Assembly (NCBI RefSeq): GCF_003429095.1
Contig: NZ_QVTE01000043.1
Span: 62,001-126,000, forward strand
DNA length: 64,000 bases
From: Peribacillus saganii
GTDB lineage: Bacteria > Bacillota > Bacilli > Bacillales > DSM-1321
Direction: 5' to 3'
Within the stretch, counting starts at the first letter, position 1, and the number at the start of each line of letters is the position of its first letter. The position numbers were made by a program, and so were the translations under genes. Of the stretch, positions 57,101 through 64,000 are shown one piece after another. The notes beneath the pieces were generated by a model, which searched no databases, was not told the origin of the DNA, and was given only the letters and a program-made list of their open reading frames with translations.

Positions 57101-57407
57101 TAAGTTGATATTCTTTTAGGGAGGCCGGCATTTCTTTTTGCTGCTTACGTTCAGGCTGGTAGCCTATATAGTCCTCGGACTCCGAAAAAGAAGTGCCGTC
57201 AGGCTTGACGTACCGGCCATTATTCAGAATCCATGTAAAGCCTTTATGCTCCCTGTATGATGTATCTGGAACGGTCTTATCAACGATTAATGTATTAAGC
57301 TTATGCTCAGGGGCCAAATGCCAAAGCCAGAAAGGAGAGGTCAGGACAGCCAGTATCAGTAAAATGAAACCAAGGAATTTCCATTCAGTTTTTGATAGTT
57401 TCTTCAT
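54159..57407 (-). CDS. Membrane-anchored glycoside-hydrolase-like protein of the exopolysaccharide operon
   Basis: 1082 residues from ATG 57407 (AAAGGGAG upstream), which overlaps the stop of the glycosyltransferase gene in an ATGA. One N-terminal helix (about 9-29) anchors it outside. An alpha/beta region (about 35-200) is followed by a beta region and a TIM-barrel-like part with NANAIRIYTLHPPGFYEALYEYN as landmark. Candidate catalytic acids are Glu in LGIEWDPEA and Glu in PVLVAEFGVPASRG, as in GH2/GH5-clan enzymes. A C-terminal beta-sandwich (about 820-1050) may bind carbohydrate. It may trim, release or modify the polymer made by the adjacent transferase. I do not recognise a named family. 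Confidence 0.8.
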   Translation of the reverse strand: MKKLSKTEWKFLGFILLILAVLTSPFWLWHLAPEHKLNTLIVDKTVPDTSYREHKGFTWILNNGRYVKPDGTSFSESEDYIGYQPERKQQKEMPASLKEYQLIYLSDQYGVYENDISTNNGNNRSRKITGGLTVDEIEKIKNGLLSSGHKTLVAEFNVFASPTGSRAREEMSNLLNVDWTGWTGRYFQDLGNDEVPDWLKKNYTQSKEKKWSFSGSGLVFINQEGFIEVITEEELNDEGLRFSLTDSGQDLLDTELNAQYKYWFDIINPRNPDEVVAEYELPIGQEAAARVKVLGIPLTFPAIIHHRNAKYTSYYFSGDFADEKEVPAIYQTKGLNTWKKHIGAKDSFYWTAYVPLMNAILDRGLHKVAEQEKVEVKKVNGVSVNSQTDNRYMQILKNGKWENVLIKGVNMGIAKPDSFPGETAIKKEEYYRWFKQIGDMNANAIRIYTLHPPGFYEALYEYNQTAEKPLYLFHGIWMNEEDLVTEKNVFSDKLTKDFQSDIKQIVDVIHGNGDIPPRPGHASGSYKHDISSYILGYILGIEWDPEAVQQSNIKNPAVTSFDGAYFQTANASPFENWLASMMDFTTQYEVDKYKWQHSMSFTNWTTTDLLNHPAEPSVNEDMVAINPNHIKKKNTFQAGLFASYHIYPYYPDFMNYEKKYINYVDHLGKKNSYEGYLHDLINAHEMPVLVAEFGVPASRGLTHRNPFGFNQGLHSEEEQGTLNRQLFESIVHEKYAGGLVFTWQDEWFKRTWNTMDFDNPDRRPFWSNVQTNEQHFGVLAFEPGKRGQATYPDGNISEWKINNIEPFYENKDPKSILKEMYVSSDEAYVHIRLDYRKTIDWDKYKTLVLFDTIPGQGQKKIKLNGIPSFTLKNGIDFVAKLDGPKQSKLLVDSYYDSFYYQYAESLKMIPSVPYAAKKDNGHFHPIRLALNKAITIPSTNETIPFQGYETGVLKFGNGNPHSKDYDSLTDISISNDKQIVEMRIPWAMLNLKDPSLKEAMGDLWKSGLESKITIKGITIAAVVMDEGNLSSSLPQYKRDPFSLGPLKSYDWNAWEEARYFERLKDSYFIMKDAYKNASVKED

Positions 57408-58801
57408 TGAGAGACTCCCTTTCGCTTCATTTCTCCCCAGCTGCTGTTTCCTCTTATAATATTCCAAATTCCTTCCATACGCCATAGCACTGTCAAAGGC
57501 CTAAACCAAAGTGTTTCAGTCAAGGAATAGAAAAAGAGCTTGATAATATCCGAGACCTTAGGGTACTTCCTGAGGCTCCATTCCTCCAACAAAACAGCAG
57601 CCATTGAGAACACAGATCCGTATAGACAGGAAAGCAAAAATATCAAAATTGCAAATTCTAGATAAATTCCACCAAAAAACAAGGAGAATATGATATAGAT
57701 GTACCCGGAAAATTCTATAATCGGTCCAAAAAATTCGATAATCCAAAAGTAAGGAATCGAAACGAATCCGATTGAACCGTATTTCGGATTAAATAATAGG
57801 TTACGGTGGGCAGATAAACTTTCAAACAATCCTTGGTGCCACCTTCTCCGTTGCCTTCTAAGATATGTCGCTTCTTCCGGCACCTCCGTCCAGCAGACTG
57901 GATCGGGAACATATACAATTTTTTTCTTAGCTTTTTTTTCTTTAATTAATCTATGAAGTCTGACAACAAGCTCCATATCCTCCCCAACTGTATCCTTTTT
58001 GTATCCTCCAGCATCCAATACCCATTGCTTAGAGAAAACGCCAAAGGCACCGGAAACAATTAAAAGAAGATTATGGCGCGACAACCCGATTCTTCCCATC
58101 AAAAAGGCACGTAAATACTCAATTGTCTGCATGATTACAAGTGGTTTATCAGAAAGACCGATTTTTAGAATATTCCCGTTGCGTATTTCGCAGCCATTAG
58201 CGATACGTATGCTCCCTCCTGAGGCAATGACTTCTCCATTTGAGTCGAGAATCGGTTTCATTACTTTAATAAAAGCATCGCTTTCCAGTATGGAATCTCC
58301 ATCAAGTGAACAAAAGTATGGATAATTGGAAAAATTGAGGCCTGCATTCAAGGCATCGGCTTTTCCTCCATTTTCCTTATCTATTAAATAGAGATGAGGC
58401 AATAATTCCGACTGGTATATCCCTTTTACTTCTGCCGTGTTAAGAGTCTTTCGGATAACCTTCTCGACAGGCTTCATTTCATAATGCTCGATCATTTTGT
58501 CCAGTGTCGCGTCTTTGGAACCGTCATTAATGACGACGACTTCAAAAACTGGATATTGTATGCTGAGTAGCGACCGCACACTTTGAATTATTCCGGCTTC
58601 TTCATTATAAGCAGGGACTAATATCGAAATGGGCTTTACATAAACTTCATTGGCAAGGTCCTTATGAAGCTTCTTTGCATCCAAGTGGTATTTTCGCCGA
58701 AGCTGGAGGATGGCAATAAATAAAATAACTGTATAAAAGCCAATGACCAAAACCATATAAATTACTAAGAACCAGCCTAGCAGCGTACCAATGATTGACA
58801 T
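57404..58801 (-). CDS. Processive family 2 glycosyltransferase
   Basis: 465 residues. N-terminal helix pair, then the GT2 catalytic domain: ISILVPAYNEEAGI, VVINDGSKD, KENGGKADALNAGL, the DxD motif in CSLDGDSIL, the base in VGEDMELV, and the processive motif RRQRRRWHQGL (Q/RxxRW). Three to four C-terminal helices follow. This is the PgaC/BcsA-type arrangement for synthesis and export of a beta-linked polysaccharide. No PilZ domain is attached. Position after a GGDEF protein and a HEAT protein suggests that cyclic-di-GMP control comes from partners. Confidence 0.92.
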   Translation of the reverse strand: MSIIGTLLGWFLVIYMVLVIGFYTVILFIAILQLRRKYHLDAKKLHKDLANEVYVKPISILVPAYNEEAGIIQSVRSLLSIQYPVFEVVVINDGSKDATLDKMIEHYEMKPVEKVIRKTLNTAEVKGIYQSELLPHLYLIDKENGGKADALNAGLNFSNYPYFCSLDGDSILESDAFIKVMKPILDSNGEVIASGGSIRIANGCEIRNGNILKIGLSDKPLVIMQTIEYLRAFLMGRIGLSRHNLLLIVSGAFGVFSKQWVLDAGGYKKDTVGEDMELVVRLHRLIKEKKAKKKIVYVPDPVCWTEVPEEATYLRRQRRRWHQGLFESLSAHRNLLFNPKYGSIGFVSIPYFWIIEFFGPIIEFSGYIYIIFSLFFGGIYLEFAILIFLLSCLYGSVFSMAAVLLEEWSLRKYPKVSDIIKLFFYSLTETLWFRPLTVLWRMEGIWNIIRGNSSWGEMKRKGVSQ

Positions 58802-58804
58802 GTG

Positions 58805-59842
58805 TTAAATTACCCCTTTATGAAGCCATTGCCATGCCATATCCCTGGCAAAGCGGTCTTCGTCATGCTTGCTAATATCCTGTAATATATCTCTGCCGCT
58901 TGGGAACGACAACAGTGAAGCCCCTGCCTCTGAACGAACCCACCAGTTTTGGTCGTGAATTAGGCTGACCAACAATGGGATGAAATGGGGATCCTTTATG
59001 ATTCCAAAAATGCGGGCAGCAATCATTCTTTCTTCCCATCTATCGGACTCAGCCAAAGGTAAAATCTTTTCCGGCTCCTTGATATATCCTACATTTGCGA
59101 TGGCCTTTAGCGACCTGATTCTTTCCTCGCCATTTGAGGATTGGAATATATGGTTTAGAAAGCTAGTATAGTCCAGTTCTTTTTTTATGCCGATCACATC
59201 TAAAATGGCGTATTTCATATTTTCGTGGCTTTTATGATAGTTTAATACACATAAATCAAATCTTTTTTTGTCCAATCGGATTAAAATGTTTCGATAGTCA
59301 CTATCTGAAAGAAAGGCAGCCTGATTTAGATAATCGACCAACTGCGATTCTTGAAAAGATGCCAAAATACGAAGGCATAATATTTTTTCCTCATCTGATG
59401 AAGAAGCCTTCTCTAGAATCTTTATTATATAAGGGAGCATGCTTTTCATTTGAAATCCATCAATGTATGATAATGTATTCATCCTTATGCTCCAGCTTCT
59501 GCTCCGCAGCTGTTTCTGATATAATTTCCCAAGATGCTGTTCAGCAAATGCTGTTAACCGTTCATTCATTTGCTTTTCTTCCAATAAATCAGAAAATCTG
59601 CCTAGCAACTCCTCGACAGCCTTCTTTTTTGCGAGTGTATCCGTCTGAATTTTCCTGGTTAAAGGTCCGCTGCTTATGTAGCTGAACAGGATTGGTTGAT
59701 ATTCTTCCTTTAGTTGGTCCAGCTGTTTCCTATTCTTTATTTCCAATGCCTTTCTAATGATAAGATAAATTAATAATATCAACAAAAGAGCTAAAAGAAT
59801 GAGAGTTGCTATACCCAGAACAACTATCTCGTTTATCAGCAT
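58805..59842 (-). CDS. Membrane-anchored HEAT-repeat protein
   Basis: 345 residues. One N-terminal helix (about 6-30), then a charged helical stalk and HEAT-type repeats, clearest near the C-terminus (ERIRSLKAIANVGYIKEPEKIL, EERMIAARIFGIIKDPHFIPLL, WWVRSEAGASLLSF). HEAT repeats act as protein-binding scaffolds. It is three bases before the transferase gene and directly after the GGDEF gene (TAAATG junction), so it probably docks the regulator to the synthase at the membrane. Confidence 0.85.
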   Translation of the reverse strand: MLINEIVVLGIATLILLALLLILLIYLIIRKALEIKNRKQLDQLKEEYQPILFSYISSGPLTRKIQTDTLAKKKAVEELLGRFSDLLEEKQMNERLTAFAEQHLGKLYQKQLRSRSWSIRMNTLSYIDGFQMKSMLPYIIKILEKASSSDEEKILCLRILASFQESQLVDYLNQAAFLSDSDYRNILIRLDKKRFDLCVLNYHKSHENMKYAILDVIGIKKELDYTSFLNHIFQSSNGEERIRSLKAIANVGYIKEPEKILPLAESDRWEERMIAARIFGIIKDPHFIPLLVSLIHDQNWWVRSEAGASLLSFPSGRDILQDISKHDEDRFARDMAWQWLHKGVI

Positions 59843-61459
59843 TTAATTTCCCCTTTTTAACAGTCTTTCAATCCGGGCCTGTAGTTCAGTGATGCTAAAT
59901 GGTTTGGTAACATAATCATCTGCACCGAGCTTCAATGCACGCGCAATGTCGTATTCGCTTTTTCGGCCGGTCAGCATCAATACTTTATAAAGATGGCTGT
60001 TCGGCAGCTTTTTTATTTTTTGAAGCACTTCAAGACCATCCATTACCGGCATAACCCCATCCAATATCAAGAAATGATCCAAATTATGATCCGCCCTGCC
60101 GGATTGGAAAAAAGTATGTCCATCCTCGAAATCCGCTACATCTAATTCCCAATGGTCAAGTGTCATGGATTGAAAGATCTGGTTTAGCATGGTTCTGATA
60201 ATCACATCATCATCAATTACAGTAACACACATGATTTTCTTTCGATAAGAACCAGAAGAGGCCTCGCTCGTTTCAACCCGTGCACGTCCGCTATTCTTTG
60301 CTTTGTATAACGCTTGATCTGCATTTTTAAAAGCATTGGACGGGGTAGCTGTTTCATCCTCGACCATAAACACTCCAGCCGAGAAAGTGACTGAGAATGT
60401 TTTTCCATCCTTACTTGTAATAACCTGGTTTGAGAACTCCTTAATTAAATGGGTTAGCTTGGTTTTTGCTTCTGTTCCAGTCGTTCTAGGGAAAATAATA
60501 ACGAATTCTTCTCCACCGTAACGATAAACAATATCGGTACTTCGAACATTGGTTTTTAGGAACCCAGCAAACTCGATCAGGACCCTATCCCCTGTTTGGT
60601 GGCCATATGTGTCGTTAACATTTTTAAAGTGGTCGATATCTATAGCCGAAATTGTAAATGGCTGTTTAGTCCGCTTCAATTCATCAAAAAACCTTTTTAA
60701 ACTGCGATCAAAAAAGCGCCTGTTATAGACCTGTGTTAATTCATCAATCAAAACGGATTGATCAAAGATTTTTTTGCGTTGTAGATGCCTTTCCACCTTT
60801 ACAACAAATTCTTCAATATCAACAGGCTTGCTGATAAAATCATCAGCACCCATTTTGTAAGCATAAATCCGTGTTTCTCTATCATTCTTCATACTGAGGA
60901 TAATTTTCGGGATAAAATATTTTTCATTGTGTTCCTGTAAATCCCTTAGCACTTGAAAGCCGCTTGTATGAGAAAAATGGAGGTCAGAAATTAGGCAATC
61001 TGGCTGCATTTCAAAGTATTGATGTATAGCCTTTTCCGGCTTGGTATTCGTAATAACCATCCACCCTTGCTCTTCGAGAGCATCCTTCAGCAAAATTAAC
61101 ATGGATACATCATCATCTATTAACTGAATGAGAGGTGAATTAGAATTTTTCTTACTTTTGGGTTCTTTATCCTCAAAGTGCTCATATTCATAGGTCAACT
61201 CAATTAAATCATAGAGGAAGTTCCTTAATGATTTTTTTTTCCAGCTTTCCCGGCTGTCTTCATCTATGTCCTTTAATAAATTCTCGGATATTTGCTGTAA
61301 GCCTCTAAGCTCCAGAGTACCAGAGGTCCCTTTGATAGAATGCAAGAATCTATACAATTCCGGTGCTGTTACAGTTTCTGCTTCATCTGTGTCGAACCAT
61401 GCAGAGAGTTGTTTTTTTATATTTTGAAACAAATGATTTTTATATTTTTCTAGGTTCAT
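59843..61459 (-). CDS. Hpt-REC-GGDEF-REC signalling protein (diguanylate cyclase)
   Basis: 538 residues in a rare order. Hpt domain (about 1-100) with the phospho-His in FLHSIKGTSGTLEL; first receiver (about 108-230) with acidic LIDDD, Asp in CLISDLHFSH, Lys in FISKPVD; GGDEF domain (about 240-400) with active-site YRYGGEEFVIIF and an intact inhibitory site RSTD five residues before it; second receiver (about 415-535) with FLILDGVMPVMDG and YVTKPFS. It should accept phosphate through Hpt and make cyclic-di-GMP. First gene of the six-gene operon. Confidence 0.93.
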   Translation of the reverse strand: MNLEKYKNHLFQNIKKQLSAWFDTDEAETVTAPELYRFLHSIKGTSGTLELRGLQQISENLLKDIDEDSRESWKKKSLRNFLYDLIELTYEYEHFEDKEPKSKKNSNSPLIQLIDDDVSMLILLKDALEEQGWMVITNTKPEKAIHQYFEMQPDCLISDLHFSHTSGFQVLRDLQEHNEKYFIPKIILSMKNDRETRIYAYKMGADDFISKPVDIEEFVVKVERHLQRKKIFDQSVLIDELTQVYNRRFFDRSLKRFFDELKRTKQPFTISAIDIDHFKNVNDTYGHQTGDRVLIEFAGFLKTNVRSTDIVYRYGGEEFVIIFPRTTGTEAKTKLTHLIKEFSNQVITSKDGKTFSVTFSAGVFMVEDETATPSNAFKNADQALYKAKNSGRARVETSEASSGSYRKKIMCVTVIDDDVIIRTMLNQIFQSMTLDHWELDVADFEDGHTFFQSGRADHNLDHFLILDGVMPVMDGLEVLQKIKKLPNSHLYKVLMLTGRKSEYDIARALKLGADDYVTKPFSITELQARIERLLKRGN

Positions 61460-61559
61460 TAAAAATCCCCCTTAGCCTGTTATTACCATTTTTTCATCAT
61501 AACTAACATTCGATCATATGTAAGGATTGGGATTTTTCGATAAAAACTCCCGGATAGGT

Positions 61560-61612
61560 ATGTTTTCGCCTCGGCTTAGATCCCGACTAACTCTGCGCGC
61601 ACGAGCCTTCCT
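61560..61612 (-). other. Fragment with high similarity to 23S rRNA
   Basis: The minus strand contains AAGGCTCG, GTTAGTCGGGATCTAAGCCG and AGGCGAAA in this order, matching a conserved part of bacterial 23S rRNA (GTTAGTCGGGACCTAAGCCGAGGC in Bacillus, quoted from memory; here with one difference over 24 bases). Similarity fades on both sides, so it is a piece of about 50 bases, not an rRNA gene. It lies 100 bases upstream of the GGDEF gene on the same strand. The rest of 61460-62100 holds no convincing gene. Confidence 0.65.
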
Positions 61613-62108
61613 GAACGGAGGGTAAAAAATCCGAATTAATAAGTCCGCATAAACCATTCACCAAGTATTTTAACATTAAGCATAATTATAAATCCCTGCA
61701 TTTTTTGTAAAACCATAACGGACAATTAAGCATCGTTATTCTTATTACTATACTTAAGAACATACTGATTTTGGAAGTGGAATTCTATATATGTTTAGTT
61801 ACGTTTCAATTTTTGGAGAATGAGTTATTATAGTTTAGTAGCATTAATACTTGAAAAGGAACAGCTTCCCGCTGTGCATTTTTCAATTTTTGGAATATAC
61901 TGTTTCCTTAAAACCTTCCATCTCCTAGCCAATAATGTCTATTGTGTTCAATATGCACTAAACAATTTAATTATTACAAGAGCATCTTCAACTATAATTG
62001 TTTGCCCTTTAGGCAAATTTTCACCTAGCGATCTAAACCAGTCTATTCCAGATGTAACTTGTTACTCCATCTATCTTCTAAAGGTTTTGAAATAAATGAG
62101 CGAACACA

Positions 62109-62143
62109 TAAAAAACCTTAGCATACATTTTTGGCTAAGGTTT
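62109..62143 (-). terminator. Terminator of the acyl-CoA synthetase gene
   Basis: AACCTTAGC / GCTAAGGTT hairpin followed by T5 on the minus strand, 11 bases past the stop. Confidence 0.9.
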
Positions 62144-62153
62144 GACCATTTTA

Positions 62154-63674
62154 TTAATCTGAATGTACTTTTCCTCTAAGCGCCATCTTGAGAACTTTTC
62201 CGCTTGCATTTCGCGGCAGAGCACCTAAAAATTCGATTTCCACCGGGATTTTATAACTAGCCAACCGTTTTACACAATATGAAATAATTTGATCTTCTTT
62301 TAGTTGTTTGTTTTCTTTGGTCACTACATATGCTTTTGGGACCTCTCCCAACACTTGATCCGGGACACCAACCACCGCTGCTTCTAAGATTTCTGGTATC
62401 TCATAAAGTATTTCTTCTACTTCAACTGGGTAAACATTTTCACCCCCGCGTATTATCATATCTTTCTTCCGGTCTACAATATAAAGTAACCCGTCTTCAT
62501 CAAATCTGCCTAAATCACCACTATATAACCATCCATTTTTTATGGATTGCTGCGTGGCTTCGTCATTCTTCAAGTAGCCCTTCATAACCTGTGGCCCTTT
62601 CACGACTATTTCTCCTACCTGCCCTACAGGCAGCGGCTCACCGTATTCATCAACTACCCTTACCTCTGTTTTCGGAAGCATTTCGCCAACCGATCCTATC
62701 TTCGATAATGCATAATGGTCCTTTAATGTTGTAGCTGCAGGGGAATTCTCTGTCTGGCCATACATGTTCTGCACTTTTACATCAGGAAATAGAGTCTTTA
62801 CCTGCTTAACAAGCTCGTAAGGCATTGGTGCTGCCCCATAGGAGAACAAACGCAAATGAGATAAGTCAACTGTTTTCAGTTTTTCAGTGTTAAGCAAAAT
62901 ACTGTACATTGCAGGTACTCCAAAGAATATCGTTACTTTTTCTTTCTCCATTGTTTCCAAAGTTTTTTCAGGAGAAAAGGCTTCTTCAATGACGAGCGAA
63001 CCTCCTGCGTAAACTACCGGGATACTAAAAACATGGCTCGCTGCGCAATGAAATAAAGGAGTAACAATGTGCATCCGATCCTCACTAGTAATTTCCATGG
63101 CTTCCGCCCAGATTTGTGCAGTGGCAGCTACATTTTTATTCGATAACATAACGCCTTTTGGCCTGCCTGTGGTTCCTGATGTGTAAAAAACAACAGCTGT
63201 ATCACCATCCTGTGAATCCGGTTCGTGTAGAATTCTTTCTTTACCTTGGGTTATAGCTTCAAGACCCATCACGCCATTTTCTTCATTACCAACAACTAAC
63301 CGGTCTTCTATTGCATGTAGGCTTGGTTCAAGCTCCTTTAATACATCATTAAACCGAGAATCATATATTAATGCTTTTGCTTCCGAGTGATTTAAAATAA
63401 ATTCAACTTCACGTGCTGTCAGCTTTGTATTCACAGGCAAAACAGTAAAACCGCCGATATGGCAGGCATAATAGCAGGTTAAAAAATGATCCGAATTATG
63501 TAAATAAACTGCAACAATATCATTTTTGCTATACCCCTTCTCCTGAAAAAAACCGGCAAGTTTTCTAGCTTGGCTGTAAAAGTCTTTATAGGTTATATTG
63601 CGATTGTTATAAGTGGTAATCAATTGATCTGGATAATTTTTTGCTATCTCTTTTAATTTATCAGCAATATACAT
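62154..63674 (-). CDS. Long-chain-fatty-acid/acyl-CoA ligase (AMP-forming)
   Basis: 506 residues. ANL-superfamily motifs: P-loop YTSGTTGRPKGVMLSN, A5 NMYGQTE, A7 YSGDLGRFDEDG, A8 hinge DRKKDMIIRGGENVYPVEVE, and the catalytic Lys in NASGKVLK. It joins a carboxylic acid to CoA through an acyl-AMP. FadD/LcfA-type length. Chain-length preference cannot be told. The cre-like site just before its start suggests glucose repression through CcpA. Confidence 0.93.
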   Translation of the reverse strand: MYIADKLKEIAKNYPDQLITTYNNRNITYKDFYSQARKLAGFFQEKGYSKNDIVAVYLHNSDHFLTCYYACHIGGFTVLPVNTKLTAREVEFILNHSEAKALIYDSRFNDVLKELEPSLHAIEDRLVVGNEENGVMGLEAITQGKERILHEPDSQDGDTAVVFYTSGTTGRPKGVMLSNKNVAATAQIWAEAMEITSEDRMHIVTPLFHCAASHVFSIPVVYAGGSLVIEEAFSPEKTLETMEKEKVTIFFGVPAMYSILLNTEKLKTVDLSHLRLFSYGAAPMPYELVKQVKTLFPDVKVQNMYGQTENSPAATTLKDHYALSKIGSVGEMLPKTEVRVVDEYGEPLPVGQVGEIVVKGPQVMKGYLKNDEATQQSIKNGWLYSGDLGRFDEDGLLYIVDRKKDMIIRGGENVYPVEVEEILYEIPEILEAAVVGVPDQVLGEVPKAYVVTKENKQLKEDQIISYCVKRLASYKIPVEIEFLGALPRNASGKVLKMALRGKVHSD

Positions 63675-63696
63675 GCACCAAACTCCCCTGATTTAA

Positions 63697-63711
63697 TGTA
63701 AGCGCTTTACA
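63697..63711. promoter_or_regulatory. cre-like CcpA site
   Basis: TGTAAGCGCTTTACA, a perfect palindrome matching the cre consensus WTGNAANCGNWNNCW, 23 bases before the acyl-CoA ligase start. Confidence 0.75.
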
Positions 63712-63917
63712 ATCCTTATGTTAAACGTAAATATAGCCGAATGTCCACTTATTTGTGTGAATATTTAATCAATAATTTCCCTTTTTAAAAACAGTACCTA
63801 TCATATGTTTTTAACTTGATTAGAGTATTGTATTTTTTAATTATCACTCGATTTCCTGGAATAAGAATTTCTTTTAATTTCAAATGCAATCAATATATTA
63901 CCTCATACTTAAGGCAC

Positions 63918-63947
63918 CAAAAAAGCTGTTGAAAGTTTTTCAACAGC
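63918..63947 (-). terminator. Terminator of a leftward gene beyond the window
   Basis: GCTGTTGAA / TTCAACAGC hairpin with T6 on the minus strand; the gene it serves must lie to the right of 64000. Confidence 0.8.
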
Positions 63948-64000
63948 CCAAAATTTAAACTTAAGTACAAGTGTTAAATATCATCAAAGCATTCCTATGC

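Noticed and set aside
61460-61800. Cyclic-di-GMP riboswitch before the GGDEF operon
   Set aside because: I looked for the GEMM core and for the class II motif on the minus strand and found neither; the structured-looking part matches 23S rRNA instead.
61820-62095. Rightward 91-codon frame
   Set aside because: No proper ribosome spacing, no recognisable domain, low-complexity composition; likely chance.
1-64000. CRISPR arrays, tRNA genes, intact insertion sequences or prophage
   Set aside because: No spaced direct repeats, no cloverleaf with CCA-type end, no full transposase with paired inverted repeats, and no phage structural genes were seen.

Overview
The window looks like chromosome of a low-GC, endospore-forming member of the Bacillaceae (Bacillus sensu lato). 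Supporting signs are strong GGAGG-type ribosome sites, many TTG starts, a SpoIIP-family sporulation hydrolase, YolD/YdhK/DUF1259-type small genes, TPP and cobalamin riboswitches with intrinsic terminators, and a cre-like CcpA site. No tRNA gene, intact rRNA gene, CRISPR array or intact insertion sequence was seen.

Bases 1-12 kb are a patchwork of small accessory genes and gene ruins. A MarR-type regulator, a 61-residue peptide with paired cysteines and a flavoprotein form a probable thiol/metalloid-responsive operon. They are followed by a multiply broken membrane gene, a Csp3/YhjQ-like four-helix copper protein, a SpoIIP paralogue, a kinase/regulator/VTT-protein/lipoprotein operon, an NlpC/P60 hydrolase and YdhK. 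Remnants of a CopA-type ATPase and an ATP-dependent DNA ligase are spliced tail to tail.

Bases 12-21.4 kb hold a divergent nitrogen-catabolic locus. Amidohydrolase, APC permease, M20 amidohydrolase, glutamine-synthetase-like ligase and class I glutamine amidotransferase are read leftward from a sigma-54 promoter. The sigma-54 activator and a class III aminotransferase are read rightward. Two 16-bp palindromes between the arms are candidate activator sites. Gamma-glutamylation of an amine followed by hydrolysis and transamination is the most likely chemistry (inference).

Bases 21.9-32.4 kb carry a YtcJ-type amidohydrolase, an amidase-signature enzyme, a complete Opp/Dpp-type ABC importer and a C45 (acyl-CoA:6-APA acyltransferase-like) N-terminal nucleophile hydrolase. 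This suggests uptake and cleavage of an amide or peptide-like compound. Bases 32.5-37.4 kb are mostly decayed sequence with a Dabb protein, a nucleotidase, and a ribA-like gene next to a collapsed ribD.

Bases 37.4-41.5 kb are the thiamine thiazole operon (tenI-thiO-thiS-thiG-thiF) under a TPP riboswitch with terminator. Bases 41.5-45.9 kb are a class I ribonucleotide reductase operon (alpha, beta, flavodoxin) under a cobalamin riboswitch with terminator, implying that a B12-dependent reductase exists elsewhere. Bases 46-50.9 kb hold an aldehyde dehydrogenase, a MarR regulator, an acidic lipoprotein, an MFS transporter beside a 30-codon stub of a second MarR gene, and a transposase tail.

Bases 50.9-61.5 kb are the most unusual part: six tightly coupled genes read leftward encode an Hpt-REC-GGDEF-REC protein, a membrane HEAT-repeat protein, a processive family 2 glycosyltransferase, a 1082-residue membrane-anchored glycoside-hydrolase-like protein, a single-domain response regulator and a large hybrid histidine kinase. 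This looks like a self-contained, phosphorelay- and cyclic-di-GMP-linked exopolysaccharide system. Just upstream on the same strand lies a short fragment matching 23S rRNA. The window ends with an acyl-CoA synthetase preceded by a cre-like site.
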